Below, piece after piece: positions 54,718 to 62,344 of a DNA stretch of 64,000 nt (the first letter of the stretch is position 1; each line of letters starts with the position of its first letter). The notes beneath the pieces are model-generated. The model saw only the letters and a program-made list of their open reading frames with translations, was not told where the DNA came from and did no database searches. The stretch comes from an uncultured Rhodospirillales bacterium (GTDB taxonomy: Bacteria > Pseudomonadota > Alphaproteobacteria > Acetobacterales > Acetobacteraceae). A program made the translations under genes and the position numbers. The DNA is taken from assembly GCA_903835235.1 (NCBI GenBank), contig CAILMF010000026.1, positions 124,001 through 188,000 on the forward strand, written 5' to 3'.

Positions 54718-56175
54718 ATGGCGCTTCGTTGTGACCTGATCATCCGCGACGCGACCATCGTGGATGGCACCGGCAACCCGCGCTTCACCGGGGATGTCGG
54801 CGTGACCGGCGAGCGCATTGTCGGCGTGGGCGACCTCTCCGCGGCTTCCGCGGACAAGGAAGTCATCGCCACCGGGCGCGCGCTGGCGCCGGGGTTCATC
54901 GACAGCCACACGCATGACGACCGCGCCGTGCTGATGGGCGTGCAGTGCCTGTGCTGCAAGTCCTCGCAGGGCGTCACCAGCGTTGTCGTCGGCAATTGCG
55001 GTGTCAGCCTGTCGCCGGGCACCTTCAGCAAGCGGCCGCCGCCGCCGCTGGACCTGGTGGGCGACCAGGAGGGCTTCCGCTACGAGCATTTCGGCGAATA
55101 TGCCGAGGCGCTGCGGAAGTCGCCTTCCCCGGTGAATACCTATGCGTTTGTCGGGCATCAGACGCTGCGCGCCATTGTGATGGGCGATGACTGCCTGACG
55201 CGCGGCGCCCGCGACCATGAGATTGCGCGGATGCGGCAATACGTGGCGGAGAGCCTGGCGGCAGGGGCCAGCGGGTTTTCAACCGGCCTGTACTACAAGC
55301 CCAACATGCACGCGACGACCGAGGAGGTCATCGCCGTGGCCGAGCCGCTGAAGGCCGCGGGCGGGCTGTATGCCACCCACATGCGCGATGAAGCCGACCG
55401 CGTGTGTGCGAGCATCGAGGAGACGGCCAAGATCGGCGCGCGGTTGGGCGTGCAGGTGCATGTCAGTCACCACAAGTGCTCGCTGCCCGAGAATTACGGC
55501 CGCAGCGTGCAGACGCTGGCGCTGATGGAGGCGATCAATCGGACGCAGGAGATTGCCTTCGACGTGTATCCCTACCCCGCGGGGTCCACGGTGCTGATGC
55601 CGGACCGGCTGCGCGAGGGGCTGCGCGTGATCGTCAGCTGGTCGGTGCCGCATCCGGAGATGACCGGCAAGGATTTGGCCGATATTGCGCGCGGCTGGAA
55701 CATGGACCCGGTCTCGGCGGCGGAGAAGCTGCTGCCGGCGGGGGCCATCACCTTCCAGATGGAGGAGGATGACGTTCGCCGGATCATGGCGCATCCGATG
55801 AGCATCATCGGGTCAGATGGCATTCCGCATGACGTGCATCCGCATCCCCGGCTGTGGGGCACCTTCCCGCGCGTGCTGGGGTATTACAGCCGGCATCTCG
55901 GGCTGTTCGACCTGGAGACCGCCGTTCACAAGATGACCGGGCGCACCGCCGAGCTGTTCGGCATGGTGGACCGCGGCGTCATCCGCACCGGGGCCTTTGC
56001 CGACCTGGTGCTGTTCGACCCGCATACGGTGGTGGATCGCGCCACCTTCGACCAGCCGACCATCCCGAGCCAGGGGATCGAGCAGGTCTGGACCAATGGC
56101 GTGGCCACCTATGTCGGCGGCAGCGGCATGACCGGCGCGGCGCCAGGGCGGCTCATTCGTCGCAACCGCGGCTGA
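54718..56175 (+). CDS. N-acyl-D-amino-acid deacylase (D-aminoacylase)
   Basis: 485 residues from ATG 54718, with GGGGTGG 9 bases upstream; ATG 54709 overlapping hyuB is an alternative. Metal-binding H-x-H at 64/66 (FIDSHTHDD), conserved Cys in SVVVGNCGVS, THMRDEADRV, VSHHKCSL, and metal Asp in SIIGSDGIPHDV. Its length and FGMVDRGVIRTGAFADLVLF fit the D-aminoacylase branch of amidohydrolases. It releases D-amino acid from N-acyl-D-amino acids. Probably the last enzyme of the hyu run. Confidence 0.9.
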   Translation: MALRCDLIIRDATIVDGTGNPRFTGDVGVTGERIVGVGDLSAASADKEVIATGRALAPGFIDSHTHDDRAVLMGVQCLCCKSSQGVTSVVVGNCGVSLSPGTFSKRPPPPLDLVGDQEGFRYEHFGEYAEALRKSPSPVNTYAFVGHQTLRAIVMGDDCLTRGARDHEIARMRQYVAESLAAGASGFSTGLYYKPNMHATTEEVIAVAEPLKAAGGLYATHMRDEADRVCASIEETAKIGARLGVQVHVSHHKCSLPENYGRSVQTLALMEAINRTQEIAFDVYPYPAGSTVLMPDRLREGLRVIVSWSVPHPEMTGKDLADIARGWNMDPVSAAEKLLPAGAITFQMEEDDVRRIMAHPMSIIGSDGIPHDVHPHPRLWGTFPRVLGYYSRHLGLFDLETAVHKMTGRTAELFGMVDRGVIRTGAFADLVLFDPHTVVDRATFDQPTIPSQGIEQVWTNGVATYVGGSGMTGAAPGRLIRRNRG

Positions 56176-56240
56176 TGGCGGCCCCCCAGGGGGCGGCAGG
56201 CGGGGGTCCGTCGCGCGGCGTGGGCTGGGAGCCGGGGACC

Positions 56241-56618
56241 ATGCGCAAGGCGGCGCTGGTGGCTGCCGTGCTGCTGGCGCTGCTGGGCCTGGGCACCTGG
56301 AGCCTGCATGAGCCGGCGGCGAAGGGGCCGCTGGAAGCCTATGCGCGCCTGGGCGCCAATGCGGGGGCCGAGGCGTTGCAGCGCGACCTGCTGGCGGGGT
56401 TTCCGCCGGGCACGCCGCTGCCGCCGCTGGTGCAGCGGCTGGAACGGCAGGGCATGCGCTGCGGCCCGCCCGAGGGCAGCCTGGGCAATCTGCATTGCAC
56501 GGCCAGGTTGCAGGCCCGCGAACACCAGCAGTTGCGCGTTGAGGTTGCAATCTGGGCGACGAATGACCGGGTGGTGTCGCTGACGGTCGGCTTCACGCTG
56601 CAGGATGTCGCCCGCTGA
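56241..56618 (+). CDS. Small exported protein, paralogue 1 of 3 (new family)
   Basis: 125 residues from an ATG with GGGAG upstream; in-frame upstream codons overlap the previous gene and are not conserved. An N-terminal membrane/signal helix spans 4-20 (AALVAAVLLALLGLG). The exported domain has LQRDLL (Asp49), Gly57, Cys74 and Cys86 followed by Thr. These positions are spaced exactly as in the next two genes (Asp to Gly 8, Gly to first Cys 17, Cys to Cys 12). Two Cys suggest a disulfide in the periplasm. No family recognised. A terminator follows. Confidence 0.75.
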   Translation: MRKAALVAAVLLALLGLGTWSLHEPAAKGPLEAYARLGANAGAEALQRDLLAGFPPGTPLPPLVQRLERQGMRCGPPEGSLGNLHCTARLQAREHQQLRVEVAIWATNDRVVSLTVGFTLQDVAR

Positions 56619-56632
56619 CCTGGTGCAACACG

Positions 56633-56661
56633 CGTTCAGGCGGCATCATCTGAACGATTTT
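56633..56661 (+). terminator. Intrinsic terminator
   Basis: CGTTCAG, 10-base loop, CTGAACG, then ATTTTTC. The arms match the inner part of the hairpin at 17048 (CGTTCAG...CTGAACG, and CATCATCTGAACG against AATCATCTGAACG). Confidence 0.7.
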
Positions 56662-56863
56662 TCTCCAGCAATTTCAATGAATTAAATAGATGTATCGGCG
56701 CCCGGGCGGGCGCAGCATGCGCCAGGGTTGACCTGGATTTCCGGTCTCTCGTCGGGCGCACGCAGGGGTTGTGCATCGACAACACGCGACAGGTCACGAC
56801 GAGCGTTTTCCGCAACCCCAGGTTATCTCTTCCTCACCAGATTTTCCCGTGAGGAGAGCAAAG

Positions 56864-57319
56864 ATGTCCTTCAAGCGCTACGCCGACACCGTCCGCACCT
56901 GCATGATGGCGGGTGCCTCCATGGGCCTGCTGTTCACCGCCGTGTCCGCCTATGCGGTCACCGCGCACCAGCCGGCGCCGCCGCCGCAGCGGCCGCAGTT
57001 CAACGAGTACCTGCGCCAGGACGACGCGCTGGGCGCGCTGCGCCGCGACCTGCTGGCCAAGCAGGCCCAGGGTGCCAATGCCAGCACGCTGCTGGCCTGG
57101 ATGCAGCAGGGCGGCTTCCAGTGCGACGCCAACCTGCGCGAGCCCGGTGCCTATGACTGCACCTATCGCCGCCACCTGCTGTTCGACCGCGTGGCCGAGC
57201 TGCAGGCGCGCATCGTCACCAACGGCACGCTGCTGAGCACGGTGACCGCGCCGGTGCCGGTCTTCGCGCGGGGCCGCACCACCACGGCTGGCCTGCCCAT
57301 GACGCAGACCGGCGGCTGA
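56864..57319 (+). CDS. Small exported protein, paralogue 2 of 3
   Basis: 151 residues from an ATG with a strong ribosome site (GAGGAGAGCAAAG). The N-terminal hydrophobic segment (MMAGASMGLLFTAVSAYAV, about 14-32) is a signal peptide or anchor, followed by a Pro-rich stretch. The conserved core has LRRDLL (Asp62), Gly70, GGFQC (Cys87) and YDCT (Cys99). It then continues with RVAELQARIVTNGTLLSTV, matching the same region of paralogue 3. The C-terminal tail (PVFARGRTTTAGLP) is unique. Function unknown; 28 bases separate its stop from the start of paralogue 3. Confidence 0.78.
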   Translation: MSFKRYADTVRTCMMAGASMGLLFTAVSAYAVTAHQPAPPPQRPQFNEYLRQDDALGALRRDLLAKQAQGANASTLLAWMQQGGFQCDANLREPGAYDCTYRRHLLFDRVAELQARIVTNGTLLSTVTAPVPVFARGRTTTAGLPMTQTGG

Positions 57320-57347
57320 ACCACCCCCCATGCCAAGGATATTTCCG

Positions 57348-57758
57348 ATGATACTCTCCAAGGAAGGCTTCCAGACCGCGCGCTTCGCGCTGATGGCCGG
57401 CACGCTGGTCTTCGGCTCGGTCGCCAGCATGGCCTGGATTGGCGGCGCCACCGGCACCTCCAACGGGCCCAGCCAGTTCGAGCGCTACATCAGCCTGGGC
57501 CCGCGCCTGGGGACGGAAGCGCTGCACCGCGACCTGAACATGCAGCACCCCGCCGGCACCAGCCTGGTGTCGCTGCTGGGCAGGCTGGAGAAGGCCGGCT
57601 TCAGCTGCCTGCCGGACCCCACGCGCTATACCGGCTATAACTGCACCTGGCAGCGCGCGGTGAGCGACCGGCGGGTGGCGCAGATCCGCACCCATGTGGA
57701 AGCCAATGGCGTGCAGGTTGTCTCGATCGAGCCCGCGGTGGGCATGTACCAGCGTTGA
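57348..57758 (+). CDS. Small exported protein, paralogue 3 of 3
   Basis: 136 residues from the ATG preceded by AAGGAT at 7 bases; an earlier in-frame ATG at 57330 lacks this site. An N-terminal hydrophobic segment (RFALMAGTLVFGSVASMAWI, about 12-31) precedes a core with QFERYISLG, LHRDLN (Asp62), Gly70, GFSC (Cys87) and YNCT (Cys99). The residue numbers and spacing equal those of paralogue 2. It ends RVAQIRTHVEANGVQVVSIE. Probably co-transcribed with paralogue 2. Confidence 0.78.
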   Translation: MILSKEGFQTARFALMAGTLVFGSVASMAWIGGATGTSNGPSQFERYISLGPRLGTEALHRDLNMQHPAGTSLVSLLGRLEKAGFSCLPDPTRYTGYNCTWQRAVSDRRVAQIRTHVEANGVQVVSIEPAVGMYQR

Positions 57759-57824
57759 GCCGCCGAGGCTTGGCGAACGCTGCCCGCGGGGGTAGGCACG
57801 GCGGCAAAGGGAGATCCGTGCCGC

Positions 57825-59444
57825 ATGCCGACCGCCGCCGAGATGATCGTGGAGTTCCTGGCGCAGCAGGGCGTGGACCGCGCCTTCTGCGTGCCGGGCG
57901 AGAGCTACATCGCCCTGCTGGATGCGCTGCACCAGCATAACAGCCTGGACCTGGTGACCTGCCGCACCGAAGGCGGCGCCGGCTTCATGGCGGTGGCGGA
58001 TGCCAAGCTGACCGGGCGGCCCGGCGTGGTGCTGGTTTCGCGGGGCCCGGGCGCCTGCAATGCCAGCATTGCCGTGCATACCGCGGAACAGGATGCGGTG
58101 CCGCTGATTTTGCTGATCGGCCAGGTGGAGAAGCGCGACCTCAGGCGCAATGCGTTTCAGGAGATCGACTACGCCAATATGTTCCGCGGCGTGGCCAAGT
58201 GGGTGGGCGAGGCGACCAGTGCCGACCAGGTGCCGGAGCTGATCGCGCGGGCCTATGCCATGGCGATGGGCGGGGTGCCGGGGCCGGTGGTGCTTTCCCT
58301 GCCGGAGGACGTGCTGGCGGAGCCATGCGCGGCGCCCTTGATGCCCGCGACCCTGCCGCGTTCCGCGCCGCCGGCGCCGGCGGAGGTGGCGCAACTGGCG
58401 GCCATGCTGCGCGCGGCGGAGCGGCCGATACTGCTGGTGGGGCATGGGCTGGATACGCCGGCGGGGCTGGATGGCCGCGCCGCGCTGGCGCGCTTTGCCG
58501 AGGCGTGGCAGTTGCCGGTGGCGGTCAGCTTCCGGCGGCAGGACCTGTTCGACAATACCCATGCGCTCTACGCCGGCGACCTGGGCCTGCGGAACCCGGA
58601 TGCGCAGCGCGCCGCCTTTGCCGAGGCCGATTTGGTGGTGGCGCTGGGCACCAGGCTGACCGACATCACCACCCAGGGCTGGAGCTGGCCCGCGGCCGGG
58701 CAGCGGCTGGTGCATGTGTGCGCGGATGCGCGCTTTTTGGGCTGGCTGTTCCCGGCCGAGCTGGCGCTGAACGTGGATGCGCGGGCGCTGGTGGCGGCGA
58801 TGGCGGCGGAAAAGCCGGCGGCGCCGGCCGGGCGCGCGGGGTGGAATGCCGGGTTGCGGGCGCTGCATGTGGCGGATTGCCAGGTGAAGCCGCGGGAGCT
58901 GCCGGATGGCGTCGCCTTCGCCGAGGTGGCCAAGCTGGTGGAGCGGACGGTGGCGGCGGATGCCATCGTGACGCTGGATGCTGGGACCTTCGGCGCGCCG
59001 TTCTACCGGAAGGTGGCGTGGAAGCCGGGCCAGCGGCTGCTGGTGCCGATCTCCGGCGCCATGGGGTTTGGGATGCCGGCGGCGGTGGCCGCCAGCCTGC
59101 GCTGCCCGGGGCGGCAGGTGGTGGGCTGCGTGGGTGACGGCGGGGCGCTGATGACCGGCGGCGAGTTCGCCGTGGGCGTGGCGCGCGGGGCTCCCGTAAA
59201 GATGCTGCTGAGCGACAATGGCAGCTATGCCAGCATCCGGATTCATCAGGAAAAGGCGCATCCGGGGCGCGTTTCCGGCACCACGCTGGTCAACCCGGAC
59301 ATGGCGGCCTGGGCGGCGGCGTTCCGCGCGCCGATCACCACCGTGCACGACAACAGCGAATTGCCGAAGCTGGTGGAGGCGTTGAACGCGCCGGGGCCGG
59401 GGGCCATTGTGGTAAGGACCAGTTTGCAAGCCGTGCTGCCGTAA
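57825..59444 (+). CDS. Thiamine-diphosphate enzyme, acetolactate synthase-like
   Basis: 539 residues. The catalytic Glu is Glu49 in CRTEGGAGFMAVADAK. The ThDP/Mg motif starts near residue 437: CVGDGGALMTGGEFAVG, and about 26 residues on SDNGSY. FCVPGESYIALLDAL is the usual N-terminus. QEIDYANMFRGVAKWVG is typical of the acetolactate synthase/glyoxylate carboligase group, but several biosynthetic-enzyme features are missing, so a catabolic decarboxylase or carboligase is likely. It lies between the three small proteins and a Bug receptor. Confidence 0.87.
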   Translation: MPTAAEMIVEFLAQQGVDRAFCVPGESYIALLDALHQHNSLDLVTCRTEGGAGFMAVADAKLTGRPGVVLVSRGPGACNASIAVHTAEQDAVPLILLIGQVEKRDLRRNAFQEIDYANMFRGVAKWVGEATSADQVPELIARAYAMAMGGVPGPVVLSLPEDVLAEPCAAPLMPATLPRSAPPAPAEVAQLAAMLRAAERPILLVGHGLDTPAGLDGRAALARFAEAWQLPVAVSFRRQDLFDNTHALYAGDLGLRNPDAQRAAFAEADLVVALGTRLTDITTQGWSWPAAGQRLVHVCADARFLGWLFPAELALNVDARALVAAMAAEKPAAPAGRAGWNAGLRALHVADCQVKPRELPDGVAFAEVAKLVERTVAADAIVTLDAGTFGAPFYRKVAWKPGQRLLVPISGAMGFGMPAAVAASLRCPGRQVVGCVGDGGALMTGGEFAVGVARGAPVKMLLSDNGSYASIRIHQEKAHPGRVSGTTLVNPDMAAWAAAFRAPITTVHDNSELPKLVEALNAPGPGAIVVRTSLQAVLP

Positions 59445-59487
59445 GCGCAGCGGCGCCGGGGTGGCGCTTGGGCAGGGGAGGACACAG

Positions 59488-60471
59488 ATGATGCAGCAAG
59501 TGACCCGTCGTGCGGCGCTGGCCGCCGGTTTGGCCGTGCCGGCGCTGTCCCGCGCCTGGGCGCAGGGGGAATGGCCGTCGCGCCCGGTGAAGCTGCTGGT
59601 GCCGTTTCCGCCAGGCGGCGCCGCCGACGTGCCGGCGCGGCTGCTGAGCGAGCATCTCGGCCGGGTGCTGGGGGCGCCCTTCGTGATTGACAATCGGCCG
59701 GGCGGCAACACCGTGATCGCCGCCGATGCCGCGGCGAAGAGCGCGCCGGATGGTTATACGTTTTTGTTCTGCTCCAACTCCACCATGGCCAGCGTGCCGC
59801 TGCTGGTGGCCAACCCGCCCTACCAGCCGGAACGCGACTTCGCCACGGTGGGGATGGTGAGCCGGGCGCCGTTCTTCGCCATCGTGCCCGCGGCATCCCC
59901 GGCCAACAGCATGGCCGAGTTGATGGCGCTGGCGCGGCGGCAGCCGGGCAAGCTGAGCTACGGCACCAATGGCAACGGCACCTCCGGCAACCTGGGGGTG
60001 GAGCTGCTGAAGCTGACACAGAAGCTGGACATCGTGCATGTGCCGTATCGCAGCTATGTGCAGGCGCTGAACGACATGCTGGGCGGCCGGCTGGACCTGA
60101 TGCTGGCGGACCTGACCGTGGTGGGCGGGGCGTTGCAGGCCGGCACGGTGAAGGCGATTGCGGCGGCGGTGCCGGAACGCAGCAGCTTCTTCCCGGATTT
60201 GCCGACGGTGGCGGAGACGACGGGGATCGAGGGCTTCGACGCTGGGGTGTGGTTCGGCCTGTTCGCGCCCACGGGCGTGCCGGAAGCGGTGGTGCGGCGG
60301 CTGAACGCGGAGACCGTGGCCTGGCTGGGCCGGCCGGAGACGAAGGAAGCGCTGCGGCGGATCGGCCAGGTGCCGGACCCCGGCACGCCGGAGCAGCTGC
60401 GGGCCACGGTGCGGGCGGATGGCGCGCGCTATGCGCGGATCATCCGAGAGACCGGCGTGCGGATAGAGTAG
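59488..60471 (+). CDS. Bug/TctC-type periplasmic substrate-binding protein
   Basis: 327 residues from an ATG after GGGGAGGACACAG. Twin-arginine-like signal (TRRAALAAGLAVPALSRAWA), then the Bug signature WPSRPVKLLVPFPPGGAADV, FVIDNRPGGNTVIAADAAAK, PDGYTFLF, and the late GLFAPTGVPEAVVRRLNAE. Such proteins bind carboxylates or related small molecules for tripartite tricarboxylate transport; many are orphans. It lies just after the ThDP enzyme and may serve the same pathway. No TctA/TctB genes are in the window. Confidence 0.92.
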   Translation: MMQQVTRRAALAAGLAVPALSRAWAQGEWPSRPVKLLVPFPPGGAADVPARLLSEHLGRVLGAPFVIDNRPGGNTVIAADAAAKSAPDGYTFLFCSNSTMASVPLLVANPPYQPERDFATVGMVSRAPFFAIVPAASPANSMAELMALARRQPGKLSYGTNGNGTSGNLGVELLKLTQKLDIVHVPYRSYVQALNDMLGGRLDLMLADLTVVGGALQAGTVKAIAAAVPERSSFFPDLPTVAETTGIEGFDAGVWFGLFAPTGVPEAVVRRLNAETVAWLGRPETKEALRRIGQVPDPGTPEQLRATVRADGARYARIIRETGVRIE

Positions 60472-60505
60472 CGGCGCGGCCGTGCCTCGGCGCCCCAGGC
60501 TTGGC

Positions 60506-60547
60506 GTGTGATCGCCGGAGAGGCGAAACACACGACAAGACAAGGAG
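60506..60547. repeat. Dispersed palindromic intergenic element, copy 2
   Basis: GTGTGATCGCC, GGAGA, GGCGAAACACAC, followed by GACAAGACAAGGAG. It matches copy 1 at 29082-29137 over its 3' part. Here it lies between the convergent Bug and TetR genes. Confidence 0.7.
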
Positions 60548-60564
60548 TTGGCGGCTGCCAGGCG

Positions 60565-61128
60565 CTACTGGCTGCGCCTGACGGACTCCAGGGCGGCGAC
60601 GCGCACCGCATCGGCGATCTCGGCGGCCAGGGCGGGGTCCTGGGCCGCGCGCGCCAGCGAGACACCGCCAGACAGCAGCGCCAGCAGCGCGATGGCCTCG
60701 GCACGGGGGCCGCCGTGCGCCGTCGCCTCGATGACCTGGCGGAATTCGGCCTCGAAGGCGGCCCGCGCTTCCGGGTCGGCGCGGGCGACATCGGTGGCCA
60801 GGCTCTGCATGGCGCAGCTTTCGCCCAGGGCGCAGGTCAGGCGCTCGGTCAGGTAGAAGTCGATGAAGGCGGCGCGCCATTCGGCGCCGCGGCTGGCCTG
60901 GAAGGCGCAGATGCCGTCCAGCAGGTCGTGCATGCCCTTGCCCACCGCCGCGGTGAAGGCCGCCGCCTTGGATTTGAAATGGGCATAGAAGGCGCCGGAG
61001 GTGACGCCGGCTTCCTTGGCCAGGCCATCCACCCCCAGCCCGCCATAGCCATGGGCACGGAACCCCCGCCCGGCGCTAGCCAGGATGCGGGCACGGCTTT
61101 CTTCCTTCTGACCGGGGCGCGGCGGCAT
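60565..61128 (-). CDS. TetR-family transcriptional repressor
   Basis: 187 residues from the ATG giving MPPRPGQKEE, preceded by AAGGAG; an ATG five codons upstream is less well placed. The N-terminal HTH is SRARILASAGRGFRAHGYGG, then LAKEAGVTSGAFYAHFKSKA. The C-terminal ligand/dimer domain contains CALGESCAMQSLATDVARAD, similar to a TetR_C subgroup with conserved Cys. It is divergent from the tandem YdhR-like gene, with operator-like palindromes between them, so it probably represses that gene and itself. Confidence 0.92.
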   Translation of the reverse strand: MPPRPGQKEESRARILASAGRGFRAHGYGGLGVDGLAKEAGVTSGAFYAHFKSKAAAFTAAVGKGMHDLLDGICAFQASRGAEWRAAFIDFYLTERLTCALGESCAMQSLATDVARADPEARAAFEAEFRQVIEATAHGGPRAEAIALLALLSGGVSLARAAQDPALAAEIADAVRVAALESVRRSQ

Positions 61129-61143
61129 CGGATTCTCCTTCAT

Positions 61144-61186
61144 ATAACGAGCGCTATTTTTCGCTTGACGGCATAGCGCTCGTTAT
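61144..61186. promoter_or_regulatory. Paired TetR operator-like sites
   Basis: ATAACGAGCGCTAT (61144-61157) and its exact reverse complement ATAGCGCTCGTTAT (61173-61186). Each is itself a near-palindrome. The second site lies between a candidate -35 (TTGACG) and -10, and the first is 16 bases upstream of the tetR ATG. Confidence 0.75.
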
Positions 61187-61193
61187 CTATCTC
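61165..61193 (+). promoter_or_regulatory. Candidate promoter of the tandem YdhR-like gene
   Basis: TTGACG (61165-61170), 17-base spacer, TATCTC (61188-61193). The spacer holds the operator copy at 61173-61186. The -10 match is partial. Confidence 0.5.
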
Positions 61194-61195
61194 AG

Positions 61196-61225
61196 CGTCA
61201 CGGTCGTTATATAACGATCGTGACG
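61196..61225. promoter_or_regulatory. 30-bp near-perfect palindrome
   Basis: CGTCACGGTCGTTAT followed by ATAACGATCGTGACG, one mismatch. It shares the CGTTAT/ATAACG core with the sites at 61144 and 61173, and lies just downstream of the candidate promoter. Probably another operator for the same TetR protein. Confidence 0.65.
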
Positions 61226-61267
61226 TCCTGGGCAAGCCGGGCGTCACCCCCAGCGAGGACCAGACCC

Positions 61268-61897
61268 ATGAGCAAGACCTTCCTCTACACCGAGATGCAG
61301 ATCAGCCTGCCCTTCGCCACCGCGCCCTGGCCGGCCCGCAACGCCGTGCTGCGCGACCAGCCGGGCCTGGTGAACAAGACCTGGCTTGCCGGCATCGGCA
61401 CCCAGTCGCTCGGCGGCTTCTATGAGTTCGACAGCCTGGATGCCGCGCGCCGCTTCGCCATCGAGGAGGTGCCGGCCACCGCGCGCCGGCTGGGCGTGGC
61501 GCAGACCACCCGGCTGTTCGACGGCAGCGTGGTGGAGGAAGCCAGCCGCGCGCTGAACTCGCTGCATTTCGGCGGCACGCTGCGCCAGCAGCCCGGCGCC
61601 TTCGTCTATACCGAGGCGCAGATCGCCGCGCCCTTCGACCAGGCGCCATGGCGGCAGATGAACCCGGTGCTGCTGGCCCAGCCGGGGCTGCTGCACAAGA
61701 CCTGGCTGAGCGGCGTGCTGACCGGCTCGGTCGGCGGCTTCTACGCCTTCGACAGCCTGGCCAACGCCACCCGCTTCGTCACCGACTACTTCCCGACCGA
61801 GGCCGCCGCGCTGGGCGTGGCCTACACCACCCGGCTGTTCGACGCGGCGGTGGTGGCCGAGGCCAGCCGCGGCCTGCGCTCGCCCTTCTTCGGCTGA
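61268..61897 (+). CDS. Tandem-duplicated YdhR-like monooxygenase-type protein
   Basis: 209 residues from ATG with GAGGACCAGACCC upstream. Two homologous halves: TEMQISLPFATAPWPARNAV and TEAQIAAPFDQAPWRQMNPV, then NKTWLAGIGTQSLGGFYEFD and HKTWLSGVLTGSVGGFYAFD, then TTRLFDGSVVEEASRAL and TTRLFDAAVVAEASRGL. Each resembles the dimeric ferredoxin-like YdhR monooxygenase family, so one chain could form both halves of a usual dimer. The TetR gene is divergent. Function unknown; perhaps detoxification of an inducing compound. Confidence 0.75.
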   Translation: MSKTFLYTEMQISLPFATAPWPARNAVLRDQPGLVNKTWLAGIGTQSLGGFYEFDSLDAARRFAIEEVPATARRLGVAQTTRLFDGSVVEEASRALNSLHFGGTLRQQPGAFVYTEAQIAAPFDQAPWRQMNPVLLAQPGLLHKTWLSGVLTGSVGGFYAFDSLANATRFVTDYFPTEAAALGVAYTTRLFDAAVVAEASRGLRSPFFG

Positions 61898-61940
61898 CGC
61901 CCAACCCCGCCACGGGCGGCTGGCTTGAGGAAGCCTGGCA

Positions 61941-62336
61941 TTACCATTCCCGTGGTCCCGGCCATTCCGGCCGGGCCTCGGGGTCGGTCACGCTCATGGT
62001 CAGCCCCTCGGTGGCGCGGACCGGCAGGCTGGCAACGTCGAAGCCGTCCAGGCAGTTGATGTTGACACCGTAGTGGTCCGGCTGCGCCCGCTTGCGGTGG
62101 AAGGTGTAGATGCCGCAGCGCGCGCAGAACCAGTGCATCGCCCGTCGCGTATTCCATTGGTACAGCGAGAGCGCTTCCTGCCCGGCGGTGATGACCAGGG
62201 CGCTTTCATGCACCTTGGTCATCAGGGCGTTCTTCTTCACGCAGAGCGAGCAGTCGCAGGTGGTCAGCTCCACCAGCTCCGCCCGCAGGGTGAAGCGGAC
62301 GGTGCCGCAGTGGCAGGAGCCCTGGTACTGCGGCAT
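61941..62336 (-). CDS. GFA family protein (glutathione-dependent formaldehyde-activating enzyme-like)
   Basis: 131 residues. The zinc ligands are GSCHCGTVRF, CDCSLCVKK and FCARCGIYTF, the full CENP-V/GFA set. Named after Gfa, which speeds S-hydroxymethyl-glutathione formation, but most homologues have no proven activity. It lies 8 bases beyond the stop of the downstream-coordinate ThDP enzyme on the same strand, so they may be co-transcribed. Confidence 0.9.
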   Translation of the reverse strand: MPQYQGSCHCGTVRFTLRAELVELTTCDCSLCVKKNALMTKVHESALVITAGQEALSLYQWNTRRAMHWFCARCGIYTFHRKRAQPDHYGVNINCLDGFDVASLPVRATEGLTMSVTDPEARPEWPGPREW

Positions 62337-62344
62337 GGCGGCCC

